A DNA stretch of 64,000 nucleotides from Amphiura filiformis (GCF_039555335.1 NC_092637.1:9446815-9510814); one strand, 5' to 3'. Shown: positions 1 through 12,625, counted from the stretch's first letter. The notes: generated by a model from the letters alone, not told the origin. A program made the numbers and translations.

Positions 1-1256
1 ACAACACCACGGCGCACAGAGCCCGACGCGTGAGGGAATTCCTTGAAAATGAGAATAGAGAACACCTGGACTAGCCGGCTTTGAGCCCGGACATATACCT
101 TATAGAGAACTTATGGACAGAAGTATCTCGCAGCTTAGGTAACATTGACAACCAACCTTTCACTCTGCAGGAATTTTGACACGGCCTCATTGCTTGCTGG
201 CGAGATATTCCACATGGAACCCTGGCAAACCTGGTCGAGGGAATGCCACATCGCATACGTGACCTTGAGCTGGCAAGGGACATATCGTTATCTGTATTCC
301 ATAGTGGCGTATAGTGGGGCGCCGCGAATAAACAACTTTTCGAGAAAATCGGGTTTGAAGAAATGCCAATTTAAAATCGAGTTGTGTGAATCAGACATTC
401 ATTATATTTTGTAAATGATGTGAAATTTCTGTAGTAAACTAAATAGATTTTATTGTTATATATTTTTCAAAAGAAATAAATACATACTATTGCTGGCAAA
501 CTGAAAACAAATCGCACAAAACTATTCGTCACTATGGAAAACAAGCAAAATGCAATACCCTAACCTAACGTTAACCTTACGCCACCTCGGTCGCCGTGTA
601 ATCCCTATGGCGTTACTTTTCGTCGTCTGTATTCCATAGTGGCGTATAGGTCACGATTTGTTACTATGACATGTAGCGAGGTATACGCCACTATGACATA
701 CAAAGTTTTTCATTTTTGCCGATATTTCTTAATTATAAAATGTGTATACAAAGTGGCGTATGGTCGATACGCCACTATGGAATACAAAATATTTCCATTT
801 GTAACTATACGCCACATTTAATTAATTAATTACTAATTAATTAGCTAGTTTTACTGATGAAACTAAAAAATGAAAGAGAACATCATTAAAAACATATGTG
901 CCAATTTTCAAAAAATGACCAAAAATCACTATACGCCACTATGGAATACAGCCGACGATATGGGAACATATCATAGTGAGAGTTTAAGTTTTTGTTCAAA
1001 CAATAAAGTTTGCTAGTATCAATAATCTCATTTTGAGATACAAAGAGACCACCAAAAAGTGTTGCAATTGTGTGATCCTTCCATTGTAATACGCTTCCTT
1101 GGGTAATTCTTTATTTACTTGACAAACTGTGTGATGTAAACATCAAAGGACATTTGTATCTTTTAATTAAATTCATCTGAGCACTATTCCAGAACAATAA
1201 ACCTGTTCCTAATATGAAACAAAAATAAAAATATTCTAAACTTTTGTCCAAGACTA
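1..1256 (+). mobile_element. Tc1/mariner-like element, 3' part, interrupted
   Basis: Bases 1-285 translate on the plus strand, with stops, into the end of a Tc1-type transposase: a DNTTAHRAR segment (second catalytic Asp region), then SPDIYLIENLW containing the third acidic residue, then a tail ending RIRDLELARDIS. After the MITE at 286-957 the sequence resumes (958-1256) and ends in the same terminus as the second copy at 9978-11339, an AAAATATTCTAAACTTTTGTCC-like end next to TA. The flanking DNA after 1259 also matches the flank of that second copy, so the two are products of a larger duplication, not independent insertions. The 5' end lies outside the window. Not functional: stop codons and insertion. 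Confidence 0.85.
286..957. mobile_element. Composite MITE with CACTATGG-containing terminal repeats
   Basis: Inserted in the Tc1-like copy. Ends are inverted: CTGTATTCCATAGTGGCG at 292-309 and its complement ending CACTATGGAATACAG at 951. The outermost bases CGT...ACG also pair. ATAT flanks both sides (282-285, 958-961) and the intact Tc1 sequence near 11020-11035 shows the uninterrupted target. Further copies of the terminal motif lie inside at about 621-649, 682-701, 747-790 and 806-813, so the element looks composite or self-inserted. No coding capacity. Confidence 0.75.
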
Positions 1257-1794
1257 TATAATTATGTTCTGCCTTGTTGACATCGGTTTTATCCTTTGTG
1301 ATTAGTAATTAATTAATTATTCCCGGCGGTTCTCCGGTCTGGAGTCACTTACAACCATAATCGGTATTATCGCTGCAAAATGTCAAAACGCTACATGGTA
1401 TTCAAACTGACTTATATATAGGTGTCCTTGGTAAAGTAGCTAATCGGATAGGCGGTCAACATAAGCTGATTATGATACTTTGATGTTATCTAGTTTGACG
1501 TGTTAGTTTGATAACCAAAATTGCTATTATGTTGCCCCAACATTAAATTCAAACTGTCTCATTTATTTGCTCATATATAACCGCCATGTTGTATCCATTT
1601 AACTATTTTCAATTTGAAAGCACATTAACAATAACAGATACTCAAAGTGGAAACATAACTGTTGTGCCTTGTTGACATCGGCTTTATCCTCTATGATTAG
1701 AATCTTACGCACGTCTAAGTTTTGCTATATTCAATTTGAAAGTACATTAACAATAATACAGATACTCAAAGGGGGAGGGCACATAATGCAGTAC

Positions 1795-1896
1795 CATTTG
1801 TGTCTTGTTGACATCGGCTTTAACCTCTGTGATTAGAATCCTACACACGTCTACGTGACCTCCCTCTGATGCTGCATACAGGGGTGTTGATCCATC
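1795..1896 (-). CDS. Ankyrin-repeat exon (102 bp)
   Basis: Minus-strand exon bounded by a CTTCAG acceptor and an ATG|GTAC donor. It encodes one 34-residue ankyrin unit starting DGSTPLYAASEGGHVDVC. The TPLYAA and VC.ILI motifs are diagnostic of the first and second ankyrin helices. Both exon ends fall between codons, so exon gain or loss keeps the frame. Nearly identical to the exons at 12005, 14042 and 17159. Confidence 0.75.
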
Positions 1897-2035
1897 CTGA
1901 AGTGAAATAAATGTACAGTAAGCGATCATTAGAACATACATAGGACATTTAAAAGTGTGCTCACGACAAACAGATACTCAAAAGGTGAAACATTATATAT
2001 GTTGTACCATCGATTTTACCCGCTGTGATCAGTAA

Positions 2036-4941
2036 CATGGTTCTGACAATAAAGTGTCTGAATTTGTCAATCTAATCTATTCTAATAATTTCTTTCCTTG
2101 CATTGATAGACCTACACGGGTTACTGAAAATAGCGCAACCCTTCTAGACAATATTTTGACCAACGATATGTCTGTTAAGATCAATTCTGGGGTCCTGGTT
2201 GTTGATATCGCTGACCATTTTGCAATTTTTACCATTACATCAAATATAAACCCCAGCAGCCATGTGAATCCTTTCACTCAAATATTTGAGAAGCGCCAAT
2301 TGAAGCCTGATAATATCAAGTGTCTGAAGAATGGTATATCTTTAACTAATTGGAATGAGGTTCATAGCGAATCTAACCCTGAAATAGCTTATAATATTTT
2401 TGATACTAAACTAAAAAAGTTACTGAATACCCATTGTCCGATAAAAACATCTAAAGTTAGTAAGCGCCAGACCCCTAAGAAACCTTGGGTAACACCTGGC
2501 CTAATTAAGTCAATTTTCACTAAAGATAAATTATATAAACAATACTTGGCTAAACCTAATCGTGAAAATAAACTTAAATACACAAAATTTCGCAATATAC
2601 TAAATTCCCTCCTGCGCGCATCCAAGAAAAATCACTTTAGTTTTCAGCTTAATCTTCATCTGAATAACATGAAAAAGACATGGCAAACTCTCAATAATAT
2701 TCTAGGTAGGAATAAACCGCCAAACATGCAAGTTATTTTACTGATGATGATGGTAATGTAATTAAAGATCCCGATAAAATTGCTGCAAACTTTAATGATT
2801 TCTTTACTAATATAGGTCCATCTCTTGCAAGTAAAATTCCGCCTCCTGATATATCCATTTTGGATCAAATTAAAACTTCTAATTCACCATTAAACTCCCT
2901 TTTTCTTTCACCTTGTTCTACCCAGGAAGTTCTCGACATCACACGTTCCCTTAAGGCGAGCACCAGTTGCGGTGTTGATGGCGTATTATTAAGCAGATTA
3001 TCTCTGAAATTCTTGATGTCATCATACATATTTTTAATAGCTCCTTATCATCAGGTATTGTTCCATCAAAATTGAAAACGGCCAAAGTGAATCCGGTTTT
3101 TAAATCTGGTGACAAACATAAATTCACCAATTATCGTCCCATTTCTATTTTACCATCTATCTCAAAACTGCTCGAGAAGATCATTTATAACCGGATCCTT
3201 GACTTCATTACTGATCACAAAATTCTCAGTCCGAACCAATTTGGCTTTCGCAAAAATCATTCCACTTACATGGCTATTAATAACCTGTATGACACCATAA
3301 CCACTGCAATTGACAATAAACTATGCACAGTAGGTATCTTCCTTGATTTAAGCAAGGCTTTTGACACCCTTGACCATTCCATTCTCCTTCAAAAACTTTA
3401 CCACTGTGGCATTAGAGGAACTTCCAATTTGTGGATCAAAAACTATTTAAAGGATAAACAACAATTTGTTGTCTTCAATGGGAAACATTCCTCCACTAAT
3501 ACCATCCATTGTGGAGTTCCACAGGGTTCGATCCTCGGTCCCTTACTTTTCCTCCTTTACATAAATGATTTGCCCAACTGCTCCTCTAAGCTTAAATTTA
3601 TTTTATTCGCAGATGATACTAATATAATCTGTACCAATAAAGATCCTAATACCCTTGAAACCCTGCTAAATAAAGATCTTGAAATAATTTCTAACTGGTT
3701 TAAATTAAACAAGCTGTCATTAAATGTAAATAAAACTAATTACATGATATTTAAAAGTAAATATAGTCGGAATCCCAACATTGACATTAAAGTTAAGATT
3801 GATAATAAACAATTAGGTCAAGTTAATACTACTAAATTCTTAGGGATCCTAATTGATGATAATTTAAGTTGGAAGTCCCACACCACTCACGTCTGTAATA
3901 TCATCTCTAAATATAACGGCATCATCAGAAAAGTTAAGCAATTTCTTCCAATTGAGTCCTTGCCAACCTTATACAACTCGTTGGTTTATCCTTACTTAAA
4001 CTATTGTGCAATTATCTGGGCTGATAATACTAATTCACACCGTGACTCTGTTCTCCTGTTGCAAAAGAAGCTCGTCAGAACCTGCACTAACTCACTCTGG
4101 TTAGCACATTCTGACCCACTTTTTTCAACACTTAAAACATTAAAAATTCATGATTTGTACATTCTTCAAATTGTAATTTTTATGTATCAATTTTATCATT
4201 GTCACCTTCCCAACGACCTACTTGATCAAAATTATTTTACTATCAACAGTGATGTGCATGTGCACTACAACACTCGTCATGCAGGTGATATCCATATTGA
4301 GCAAACCAACACGTGCCTTGCATATAACACCATCAGAATCCAAGGTGCATTACTTTGGAATAATTTACCACCAATCCTGAAAAGCGCACCCTCGGTAGCT
4401 GTTTTTAAACAACACATGAAAAACATCTCCTTGGAAAATATTTGCCAAGTGAATCGTAATTACATTCATGTTTCATTACTACTTTAAAACGGTCTCTCAT
4501 TTCTTGCTATCAGGTCAGCTTTATGTCGGCACCCTAATTTTTTGGTACATTATTTAGTTTACCATCAGTTTTATATTTTCCAATTATGTATCATTTCACT
4601 CCAAATTGTGTGCCCAGTGCATGGACAGCCTTGTGGCCATAACTGCTTGCTTTCACTATCTCGTCCATAGGCACTCAGTGCACGATTTTGAGTGAAAATT
4701 GTACCGAGCGTATTTTATTTTTGGTTAAATGTTGTATGTTGTAACTTTAGGCCGAGGGCACTGCACCTCACGCTCTGCGTTTAGCAGTGTCCTCATCCAT
4801 CTCATTGACGTTTTTCATAAAAATAGTTGCTTTTTCCATTATATTATTGTATATAAAATACATAATTATTGTATCTCATTGTATCATAATTATATTGTTG
4901 TATAATGAATGGATGAAATAAATTGATTGATTGATTGATTG
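2036..4941 (+). mobile_element. CR1/L2-like non-LTR retrotransposon, 5' truncated
   Basis: Flanked by a 5-bp duplication AGTAA (2031-2035 and 4942-4946). The paralogous segment at 12241 carries the uninterrupted site, so the boundaries are well fixed. The element starts inside its endonuclease gene, carries a reverse transcriptase, and ends in a (GATT)n-like tail at about 4921-4941, as CR1/L2-group elements do. The insertion lies in an intron of the ankyrin array. Confidence 0.9.
2054..4487 (+). pseudogene. Endonuclease/reverse transcriptase of the CR1/L2-like element
   Basis: Frame 1 (2054-2758) is the C-terminal part of an apurinic-type endonuclease, with TLLDNILTN and a DHFAIF motif, then a linker. 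A frameshift follows near 2755. From about 3072 to 4487 comes a nearly complete reverse transcriptase: NYRPISIL (fingers), FLDLSKAFDTLDH (motif A, first Asp), GVPQGSILGPLLF (motif B), LFADDT (motif C with both catalytic Asp), then a KFLGILIDD thumb motif and a typical C-terminal tail with ALLWNNLPP. The RT is open over 470 codons, but the protein as a whole is truncated and frameshifted, so the copy is dead by itself. Assignment to the CR1/L2 superfamily rests on these motifs; the exact clade is not certain. Confidence 0.85.
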
Positions 4942-5314
4942 AGTAATTAATTATATTAACTAATGATGCGTTATGATACCGTTTCACCGGTCTGGCGTCA
5001 CATACAACCATAATCGGTATTATCGGTGCAATATGTCGTACCTCTACACTGACTGACATATAGGTAACCTTGGTAAAGCAGCTGATCTGATAGGCGGTTA
5101 GAATTAGCTGATTAAAGATACTTTGACGATACTCAGTTTGGCGTGTTAGTTTGATAACCAAAATCGCTGCCACAAAATGTTGCCCCAATATTTAATTTAA
5201 ACCTTTCCTTTTGACTGTTTGCTTATATATAATCGCCATGTGATATCCATTCTACAATGTTTAATATTAAAGTACATTAACAATAATACAGATACTATAA
5301 GAGAAACATTATAC

Positions 5315-5416
5315 CTCTTGTGCCCTGTTGACATCGGCTTTACCCTCTGTGATTAGAATCTTACACACGTTTACGTGACCTCCCTCTGATGCTGTATACA
5401 GGGGTGTTTTCCCGTA
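5315..5416 (-). CDS. Ankyrin-repeat exon (102 bp)
   Basis: Minus-strand exon with a CCTACAG acceptor and a GAG|GTATAA donor, encoding one unit starting YGKTPLYTASEGGHVNVC. Same subtype as the exons at 12626 and 20415 (KTPLY instead of STPLY). Both ends fall between codons. Confidence 0.75.
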
Positions 5417-6659
5417 CTGTAGGAACATATAAGTAGAGTGAGCGATAATTAGATCATACATAGGACATTTAAAAGTGGGTTAACGACAAACAGATGCTAA
5501 ACAAGAGGCGAAACATTATACGTATATGTTGTGCCTTGTTGACATCGATTTTACCCGCTGTGATCATTAATTAATTATAAACAAATGATGCGTTATGATG
5601 CCGTTTCACCGGTCTGGAGTCACATACAACCATAATCGGTATTATCGGGGTAAAATGTCGTACCGCTACGTGGTATTTGAAACTGACTCCTTGTTAAAGC
5701 AGCCGATCTGATCTGATCTGAGGTGGTTAACATAAGTTGATCAACGATACTTAAACCAAAATCGCTAAAACATATCGTCGATAATTTTGTCATTTTTGTA
5801 ATTTTGAGAACAATGGTTCAAAAATGCATTTAAACATACTTATTCCTTATCTCCAACCTTTGCACAAGAACAAATGAAGGGAATAATCAGAAATAATTAG
5901 GGTGATTACGTACTGATGCCTGCTTGAACCATAATTTGTACTTTGCTCTCAAAATTACAAAAAAATGTCAAGGCAATTATCGTAGTAGGCTGGCGATATA
6001 TTGTTGCCCCCAAAATTAAATTCAAACTGTTTCGTTTGACTATTTACTCAGTATATAATCGTCATGTGGTCTCCATTTTGCTATTTTCAATACAGATACT
6101 CGAACGAAAAACATTATACCTCTATCTTCAAACATTATATTGGGTATATTTGGTACCATGGAATAGGTATGGTCTCCTCCTTTCATTGACATTAAAATAA
6201 GTATCAATCTCCTCCTTTCATTGATATTAAAATAAGTATCAATCAGATTTTCATCACCTTGTTGGCTTAGAAAGAAGGAAATTACTTTTCTAACATAACT
6301 ATACATGGAGTTTTCCCCTTGCCCTTCAACTTTGATAGCATACTTTTGCCCCGGGAAGGTAGGGTTGTCAGTGTTTTTAATCGTTAAACAATAGGATTGT
6401 TAGAAATTGTTCAAATGGCTCAACAATAAATAATGTTGATTTCAAACCATCCGCCCCGTTCGACGGGTTGCATTTGAATAGTTTAGCCATGACCATTATA
6501 CTTTGTTATTATTAGTAGATTTCTAAGCAAATGTGAAGCAAATAGTCGCCGTGTAGCTGAGGAAATTGCAAACAATATAGAACATTATTATAAAATGACT
6601 GTCTTTGTACTAGAAACACACATATACACAGAATACAGACACTTGAAGGGGAAACATAC

Positions 6660-6761
6660 CACTGTTGCCTTGTTGACATCGGCTTTCCCCTCTGTGATTA
6701 GAATCTTACACACGTCTACGTGACCTTCCTTTGATGCCGCATACAGGGGTGTTAATCCGCG
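6660..6761 (-). CDS. Ankyrin-repeat exon (102 bp)
   Basis: Minus-strand exon with a TTTAG acceptor and a GTG|GTATGT donor, encoding one unit starting RGLTPLYAASKEGHVDVC. A shortened relative is at 12949-13022. No stop codons; both ends fall between codons. Confidence 0.75.
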
Positions 6762-6929
6762 CTAAAGCAAAATAAACGTACAGTGATTGATATTAGAACA
6801 TACTGTGATGTGCCCTGAGTAATTTAATTTGATGATTTATCTTTGTTTACAAGTAAAATCTATTTCATGAGACATTTTAGGGATTTCACTTTCAACTTGA
6901 TCAAAAACAAATTGAATCATTTCTAATTT

Positions 6930-7312
6930 TTCATCATATGGGAATTCCGCTGAGATTGTAAAGTGAAGATGTCACGGGATTCCCCTCAGGAAGTGATGTC
7001 ATGTTAAAGCTTAATGTTATAATTAAGACGTGGGAATTTCCCAGACTGCAGAATAGTGTGAAGGTAGTAATTGGCTATTCACATAATGGGTTTTTCCAGT
7101 GCTTGGTATATAAGAAATGTAAACATGCTGCTGGTTAAGTACTGAGTAGTTAAAATATTATTGTGATTGTGTGATTATTTTTGTATATGCATTTGTTGTC
7201 ATATATTGTACCAATCATATTTTGCTTTCAATTAAAGACTTAGACTTTGTTAGCTTAATCAAACAGTGTAGTTGTGTTGTGCATTTTGGGTAAAAGGTGA
7301 TTTTGGCCTTGA
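6930..7312. mobile_element. Possible solo LTR or other insertion
   Basis: The related array segment near 13180 shares sequence up to about 6925 and then diverges, so something distinct follows here. The insert has a TATATAAG box near 7107-7115, a polyadenylation-like ATTAAAG near 7232, and begins and ends with TG/CA-like bases, which suggests a solo LTR. No target duplication could be fixed and no internal genes are present, so this is a weak call. Confidence 0.3.
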
Positions 7313-7328
7313 GTCAGTAATAATAATA

Positions 7329-7550
7329 AATAAATTTCGGAATTTATATAGCGCTTTTTCCAGAGGATTCAAAGCGCTGTAATTTCGCTGCGTGGTGAAT
7401 CATCACAATCAGATCGCATCAACTAGGCTAGTTGCAGCCGAACCCGGCGCAAACCTATCCGCACTTAGATTGTAACATCCACCCATTTTCTGCAGCTCCC
7501 CAAATTCCATTGGGTGAAGGAAGTTTCGTAACAATACGTAGGACATTAAA
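7329..7550. repeat. TTTATATAGCGCTTT-type dispersed repeat
   Basis: Contains AATTTATATAGCGCTTTTTC followed by an inverted AAAGCGCT, a short motif I associate with dispersed repeats of marine invertebrates. It then continues into GC-richer non-coding sequence. No ORF or tRNA-like boxes seen. Confidence 0.4.
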
Positions 7551-7559
7551 GTGGGTTAA

Positions 7560-8687
7560 CGACAAATAGGTACTAAAAGGCGAAATATTATATATGTTGT
7601 GACTTGTTGACATCGGTTTTACCCTAGTAATTAATGCCGCATTATAATGGCGTTTCTCCGGACTACGGAGTCACATACAACTATAATCAGTAGTATCGGT
7701 GCAATATGTCGTACGCTGCATGGTATTTGAAACTGACTGACATATATGTATCCATTTACCCGTGGACCGAAACCCCCATATTTTTGAGGTACTGACAAAT
7801 CAAGATACAAAATGTATGCCTATATGAGTGGATTTATATGGGTCATAAGCAACAACTGCTTGGCGTACAAGTTGGCGTACTAAATCAACCCGCTACACAG
7901 GGTCCCAACGGGGGGGGTGACCCCTAATTTATCATTTCATGTAAGATGGAAACTGTCACTCTAAAAGGAAATTTAGCAGCTTAATCATGAAAGCAAAATA
8001 TTATTAATTATGGCCTGTGGTGAAATGATATTTATGAATAGTGGTTGATGGGTGGGGTTAGTTGGGGAGGGATGTGTGGAAGAAGAGGGTAGGCAAATTC
8101 AACTTTGTATTTATAGTGCAAGTTTGGTGTCAAATCTCAGCACATTTGGCAGGCTGTAATGGTATATTATTCATATTTATGTTAAATATCTTGAAAATAG
8201 ATAATATATACGCGAATTTGGTACGAATATAAGTTGGTAGTGATAAATGTTACCAAACTTATGCCATGATGAAATAAAATCATTTTTGAAGATAAATGTG
8301 CAGACCTTAAAAGATTGAACAATGTTTAAGACTACTGCTATTCATTTGAAATAATGCACTTCATCTCCTCTGTGGAGTTATTTTCCATGGCACAAACAAA
8401 CCATGGATTTTTAGGCATTATATTTTTTGATGTATGTCAACAAAATTGCTTACATTTTCAGGATGATCTTTATTTCATGTTGTTATAAGCAAATATAATG
8501 TTTGTGTTGATTAAAGCATAAAATAGGTGAAGAGCTATTTCTAACGTCGTCGGCAGTGTTTGACTGTGTGGACACTAAATTACTCATTTGTATTAGTCCG
8601 TGGTGTCAAAAATCGTATCATTCTATATTCAAAACTATATAGCTAGCTTGGCATCACTGCAACCGTGTACTTCTGGGTACAAAGCAC
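7560..8687. other. Gene-free intronic DNA
   Basis: Starts with one more degenerate array block (7600-7750). Beyond that no coding region or RNA gene is visible. A short stretch at about 8427-8505 recurs at 21476-21548, showing that the duplicated blocks extend beyond the exon-bearing parts. Confidence 0.5.
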
Positions 8688-9272
8688 ATATGTTACTGGA
8701 CACCACAAATCAGCCGTAAAGTCGGCCCGGTCAATTTTGTTTTATTTCGTGTTTAGAAAATATATATCATAAGCTTTAAAATGGTACATCATTTGACTTC
8801 AAACGATATCCAGAAGCGGGGTTATGGTTTGTTGAACTCTATTCCTTCAACAAAATTATATCTTTTATTGGGTCTACATGTGTCTCTTTTTCCACATTTC
8901 TGGTAATACATATCAAACAGACATAATTGGCGGTCTTTTCAAATCAACCCCAAGTCAACGAGGTTCAGGAATGTCCTCTCATTGTTTATTGTTGATTATA
9001 CATACCTAGACAAAATACAATGCTTTGTAACCCACCACTTGACCAGGATTTAGCCAAAGCAAACAACGACAAGAACTATTCCATAGAAATAGGTAGAAGC
9101 TTATTATCCTCTTCAGCAATAGTATTATTGATTGGCTTAAACAGTGTTTGATGATATACTTGTCGCAATGAATTGATATATCTATGAATACGACCATCAC
9201 ACACATTTTACACTGTAACTCATAATACAATTTGCCGAGTTTACGGCTCATTTGTAGTGTCCACTCACATAT
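8688..9272. mobile_element. MITE, GAGCCGTAAA family, copy 1
   Basis: Inverted ends: ATATGTTACTGGACACC plus ACAAATCAGCCGTAAA at the left; the right end reads, on the other strand, ATGTGAGTGGACACT plus ACAAATGAGCCGTAAA. No coding capacity. A related element lies inverted at 34242-34847, with matching internal text around AACGATATCCAGAAGCGG. Confidence 0.75.
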
Positions 9273-9347
9273 TATATCCTGATGTTACTGTAAAATGTAT
9301 AAATATGTGTTGTAAAATATAAAGCTCAGTATTCTCGTTCCACTTAC

Positions 9348-9449
9348 ATTATCGGTTTGACTAGGATCTGCGTTGAATTCTTCAATAAGCATCTTGCACA
9401 CAGCTAGCCGTTGGTTTCTAGCAGCTGCATAAAGTGGTGTGCGTCCGTC
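9348..9449 (-). CDS. Ankyrin-repeat exon, divergent subtype (102 bp)
   Basis: Minus-strand exon with a TATAAAG acceptor and a strong AAT|GTAAGT donor, encoding one ankyrin unit starting DGRTPLYAAARNQRLAVC and ending NADPSQTDN. Exactly 34 codons like the other array exons but far more diverged in sequence, so it is probably an original exon of the gene, not a recent amplicon. It has the best donor site of all the array exons. Confidence 0.8.
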
Positions 9450-9977
9450 CTTTATACAAGCAACGGCATATCAAAACTTAACGTGAACATTGCAAATAGG
9501 CTATTATTTTATTGTTAATGATTTTATTCATATCAAGATATGATTTAGTTCAATTGATATTACAAGTGTTTCCTACCTGAGTGACTTTTCCAACTTACCA
9601 TCCTGTTGATGGGTTTGTGAGTTCAAACTAAATACTCACAAAATTATTGTTCCTAACAAAACTAGCGAGGCATATAGAGATCAGCATATTTATCCAGTTG
9701 AACGCATTTAAATTAGTATATAGATATGACCCTTAAAATCTAAATAAGGTTGCTTATAATAAGAGCCCATGTCAACTAGAAAGCGCACTGTCTTAAACAT
9801 GCACAAATATTCTTCGATTTAACACAATTAGGCAGATTTGCTAAGATTAAATATTATGCCATTTAGCACGTCCTGAAGCAAAATTAAAGTACAGCAAGCA
9901 ATATGGATATAAGATCATACAAAGGACGTGTAAAAGTGAGGTAACGACAAATAGGTACTCAAAGGCGAAGCATTATA

Positions 9978-11339
9978 CAGTCACGGACAAAAGTTTGGAA
10001 TATTTTAATTTTTTTTTGCACAGCCCTGTTTTTAAGTGCAGATTTCTTACCATCAATGACCCGTCAGCCAAGCAAAATGGATCACGGCTGTCTGGCAAGG
10101 TCTTAGGTACCATTCCATATCACACATTACGTAATGTAGGACAATGGCTTTGCAGTTATTTTAGCGATATGATTCATAAGGTTACATGCGCTTTGGCATT
10201 TCCGTGCGAAGAAACCAGATTTACTTTGTTGCATCTGTCTGTTGTATACGATATTTCTGATCATGGGGTGCGAGTTGAGCGCAGATTTATACGCCCGTGT
10301 CATTGACTTACTTAATCACGGCTACAAACAGAAGGATATTGGTGCCACTTTCGGAATTACACAAGGTGCCGTTTCTAAAATTTGGAACTACTGCACATAG
10401 TGTAGGTTTGCGCGCAAAATGACCAATAAGAAAGCCCATACTTCTGCAAGACATTGGTATGTGCACTTGCGTTGGTCACAGAGACCCAGGAATTGGACAG
10501 TAGGCTACTGGCGTAATATGATATTCAGTGACGAGGTCCGGTTCCTCCTCTACAGACAAGATGGCCAATTTAAGTTCCAAAAACAGGTTGATCAAGCCCT
10601 GCTTGAGGATTGTATCCAGGGAGGTGATGGTGGAATCACAGTATGGGGAGTATTCACAGTAGGTCGAAATCACACCTCTATATGCTAAAAGGACACATGA
10701 ACCAGGACCGATACCTGCATGTTCTTGATACAGTTATGCTTCCGTTTGTAAAAGAGGCTTAAGGAACATTATCGTGATCCAAGATGACAACACCACGGCG
10801 CACAGAGCCCGACGTCGCGTGAGGGAATTCCTTGAAAATGACACACCTGGACTAGCCGGCTTTGAGCCCTCGCAGCTTAGGTAACATTAACAACCAACCA
10901 ATCACCCTGCAGGAATTTCGACACGCCCTCATTGCTTGCTGGCGAGATATTCCACAAGGAACCCTGACAAACCTGGTCGAGGGAATGCCACATCGCATAC
11001 GTGACCTTGAGCTGGCAAGGGACATATCGGAACATGTCACAGTGAGAGTTTAAGTTTTTGTTCAAACAATAAAGTTTGCTAGTATCAATAATCTCATTTT
11101 GAGATCCAAAGAGACCACCAAAAAGTGTTGCAATTGTGTGATCCTTCCATTGTAATGCGCTTCCTCGGGTAATTCTTTGCTTACTTGACAAACTGTGTGA
11201 TGTAAACATCAAAGGACATTTGTATCTTTCAATTAAATTAATCTGAGCACTATTCCAGAACAATAAACCTGTTCCTAATATGATTGAAAACTGCATTTGT
11301 TACAAAAATAAAAATATTCTAAACTTTTGTCCACGACTG
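9978..11339 (+). mobile_element. Tc1/mariner-like element, full length but decayed
   Basis: 1.36 kb element with inverted ends CAGTCACGGACAAAAGTTT (left) and, on the other strand, CAGTCGTGGACAAAAGTTT (right). TA flanks both sides (9976-9977, 11340-11341), the insertion signature of the family. It sits between array blocks. Confidence 0.92.
10280..11052 (+). pseudogene. Tc1-like transposase, degenerate
   Basis: Fragments in several frames reproduce a Tc1 transposase in order: a helix-turn-helix part YKQKDIGATFGITQGAVSKI (about 10325-10385), then WTVGYWRNMIFSDEVRFLLY with the first catalytic Asp (about 10493-10553), then DNTTAHRARRRVREF around the second Asp (about 10785-10830), then the tail TLQEFRHALIACWRDIP (about 10903-10960). 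The segment carrying the third acidic residue is deleted (compare positions 85-130 of the first copy). Frameshifts and stops rule out activity. Confidence 0.88.
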
Positions 11340-11514
11340 TATAATTATGTTCTGCCTTGTTGACATCGGTTTTATCCTTTGTGATTAGTAATTAATTAAT
11401 TAATCCTGGCGTTTCTTGGTCTGGAGTCACTTACAGCCATAATCGGTATTATCGCTGCAAAATGACAAAACGCTACATGGTATTCAAACTGAGTTATATA
11501 TATAGGTGTTAATT

Positions 11515-11670
11515 ATACGATCTTTAGCTTCTTTTCGTTGTTGAAAGGGATTCAATCGTCCGGCGCGTCTGCGTGGTTTACTTCGCGAAGTAAACCACGC
11601 AGACGACGCGGCCGCATCGTTGTTAAACGGTGATGAACAACGGTGCAACATGATTGAATTCCTAATTATA
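11515..11670. mobile_element. Palindromic MITE, internally deleted copy
   Basis: Shares both ends and the GC-rich palindromic core GCGTGGTTTACTTCGCGAAG with the copy at 13510-13705, but lacks the left half of the stem (the TTGCACCGTTGTTCATCACC part). It interrupts the array text between TATATAGGTGT and its continuation. Confidence 0.7.
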
Positions 11671-12004
11671 TATAGGTGTCCTTGGTAAAGTAGCTAATCT
11701 GATTTGACGTGTTAGTTTGATAACTAAAATTGCTATTATGTTGCCCCAACATTAAATTCAAACTGTCTCATTTATTTGCTCATATATAACCGCCATGTTG
11801 TATCCATTTAACTATTTTCAATTTGAAAGCACATTAACAATAACAGATACTCAAAGTGGAAACATAACTGTTGTGCGTTGTTGACATCGGCTTTACCCTC
11901 TGTGATTAGAATATTACGCACGTCTAAGTTTCGCTATATTCAATTTGAAAGTACATTAACAATAATACAGATACTCAAAGGGGGGAGGGCACATAATGCA
12001 GTAC

Positions 12005-12106
12005 CATTCGTGTCTTGTTGACATCGGCTTTACCCTCTGTGATTAGAATCTTACACACGTCTACGTGACCTCCCTCTGATGCTGCATACAGGGGTGTTGA
12101 TCCATC
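12005..12106 (-). CDS. Ankyrin-repeat exon (102 bp)
   Basis: Minus-strand exon with a CTTCAG acceptor and an ATG|GTAC donor; DGSTPLYAASEGGHVDVC subtype. It lies in the segment that carries the empty site of the 2036-4941 insertion, so this segment and 1.26-5.0 kb are paralogous. Confidence 0.75.
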
Positions 12107-12625
12107 CTGAAGTGAAATAAATGTACATTAAGCGATAATTAGAACATACATAGGACATTTAAAAGTGTGCTCACGACAAACAGATACTTAAAAGGTGAAA
12201 CATTATATATGTTGTGCCATCGATTTTACCCGCTGTGATCAGTAATTAATTATATTAACTAATGATGCGTTATGATACCGTTTCACCGGTCTGGCGTCAC
12301 ATACAACCATAATCGGTATTATGGGTGCAGTATGTCGTACATCTACATGGTATTCAAAACTGACTGACATATAGGTAACCTTGGTAAAGCAGCTGATCTG
12401 ATGGGCTCTTAGAATTAGCTGATTAAAGATACTTTGACGATACTCAGTTTGGCGTGTTCGTTTGATAACCAAAATCGCTGCCACAAAATGTTGCCCCAAT
12501 ATTTAATTTAAACCTTTTCTTTTGACTGTTTGCTTATATATAATCGCCATGTGATATCCATTCTACAATGTTTAATATTAAAGTACATTAACAATAATAC
12601 AGATACTATAAGAGAAACATTATAC

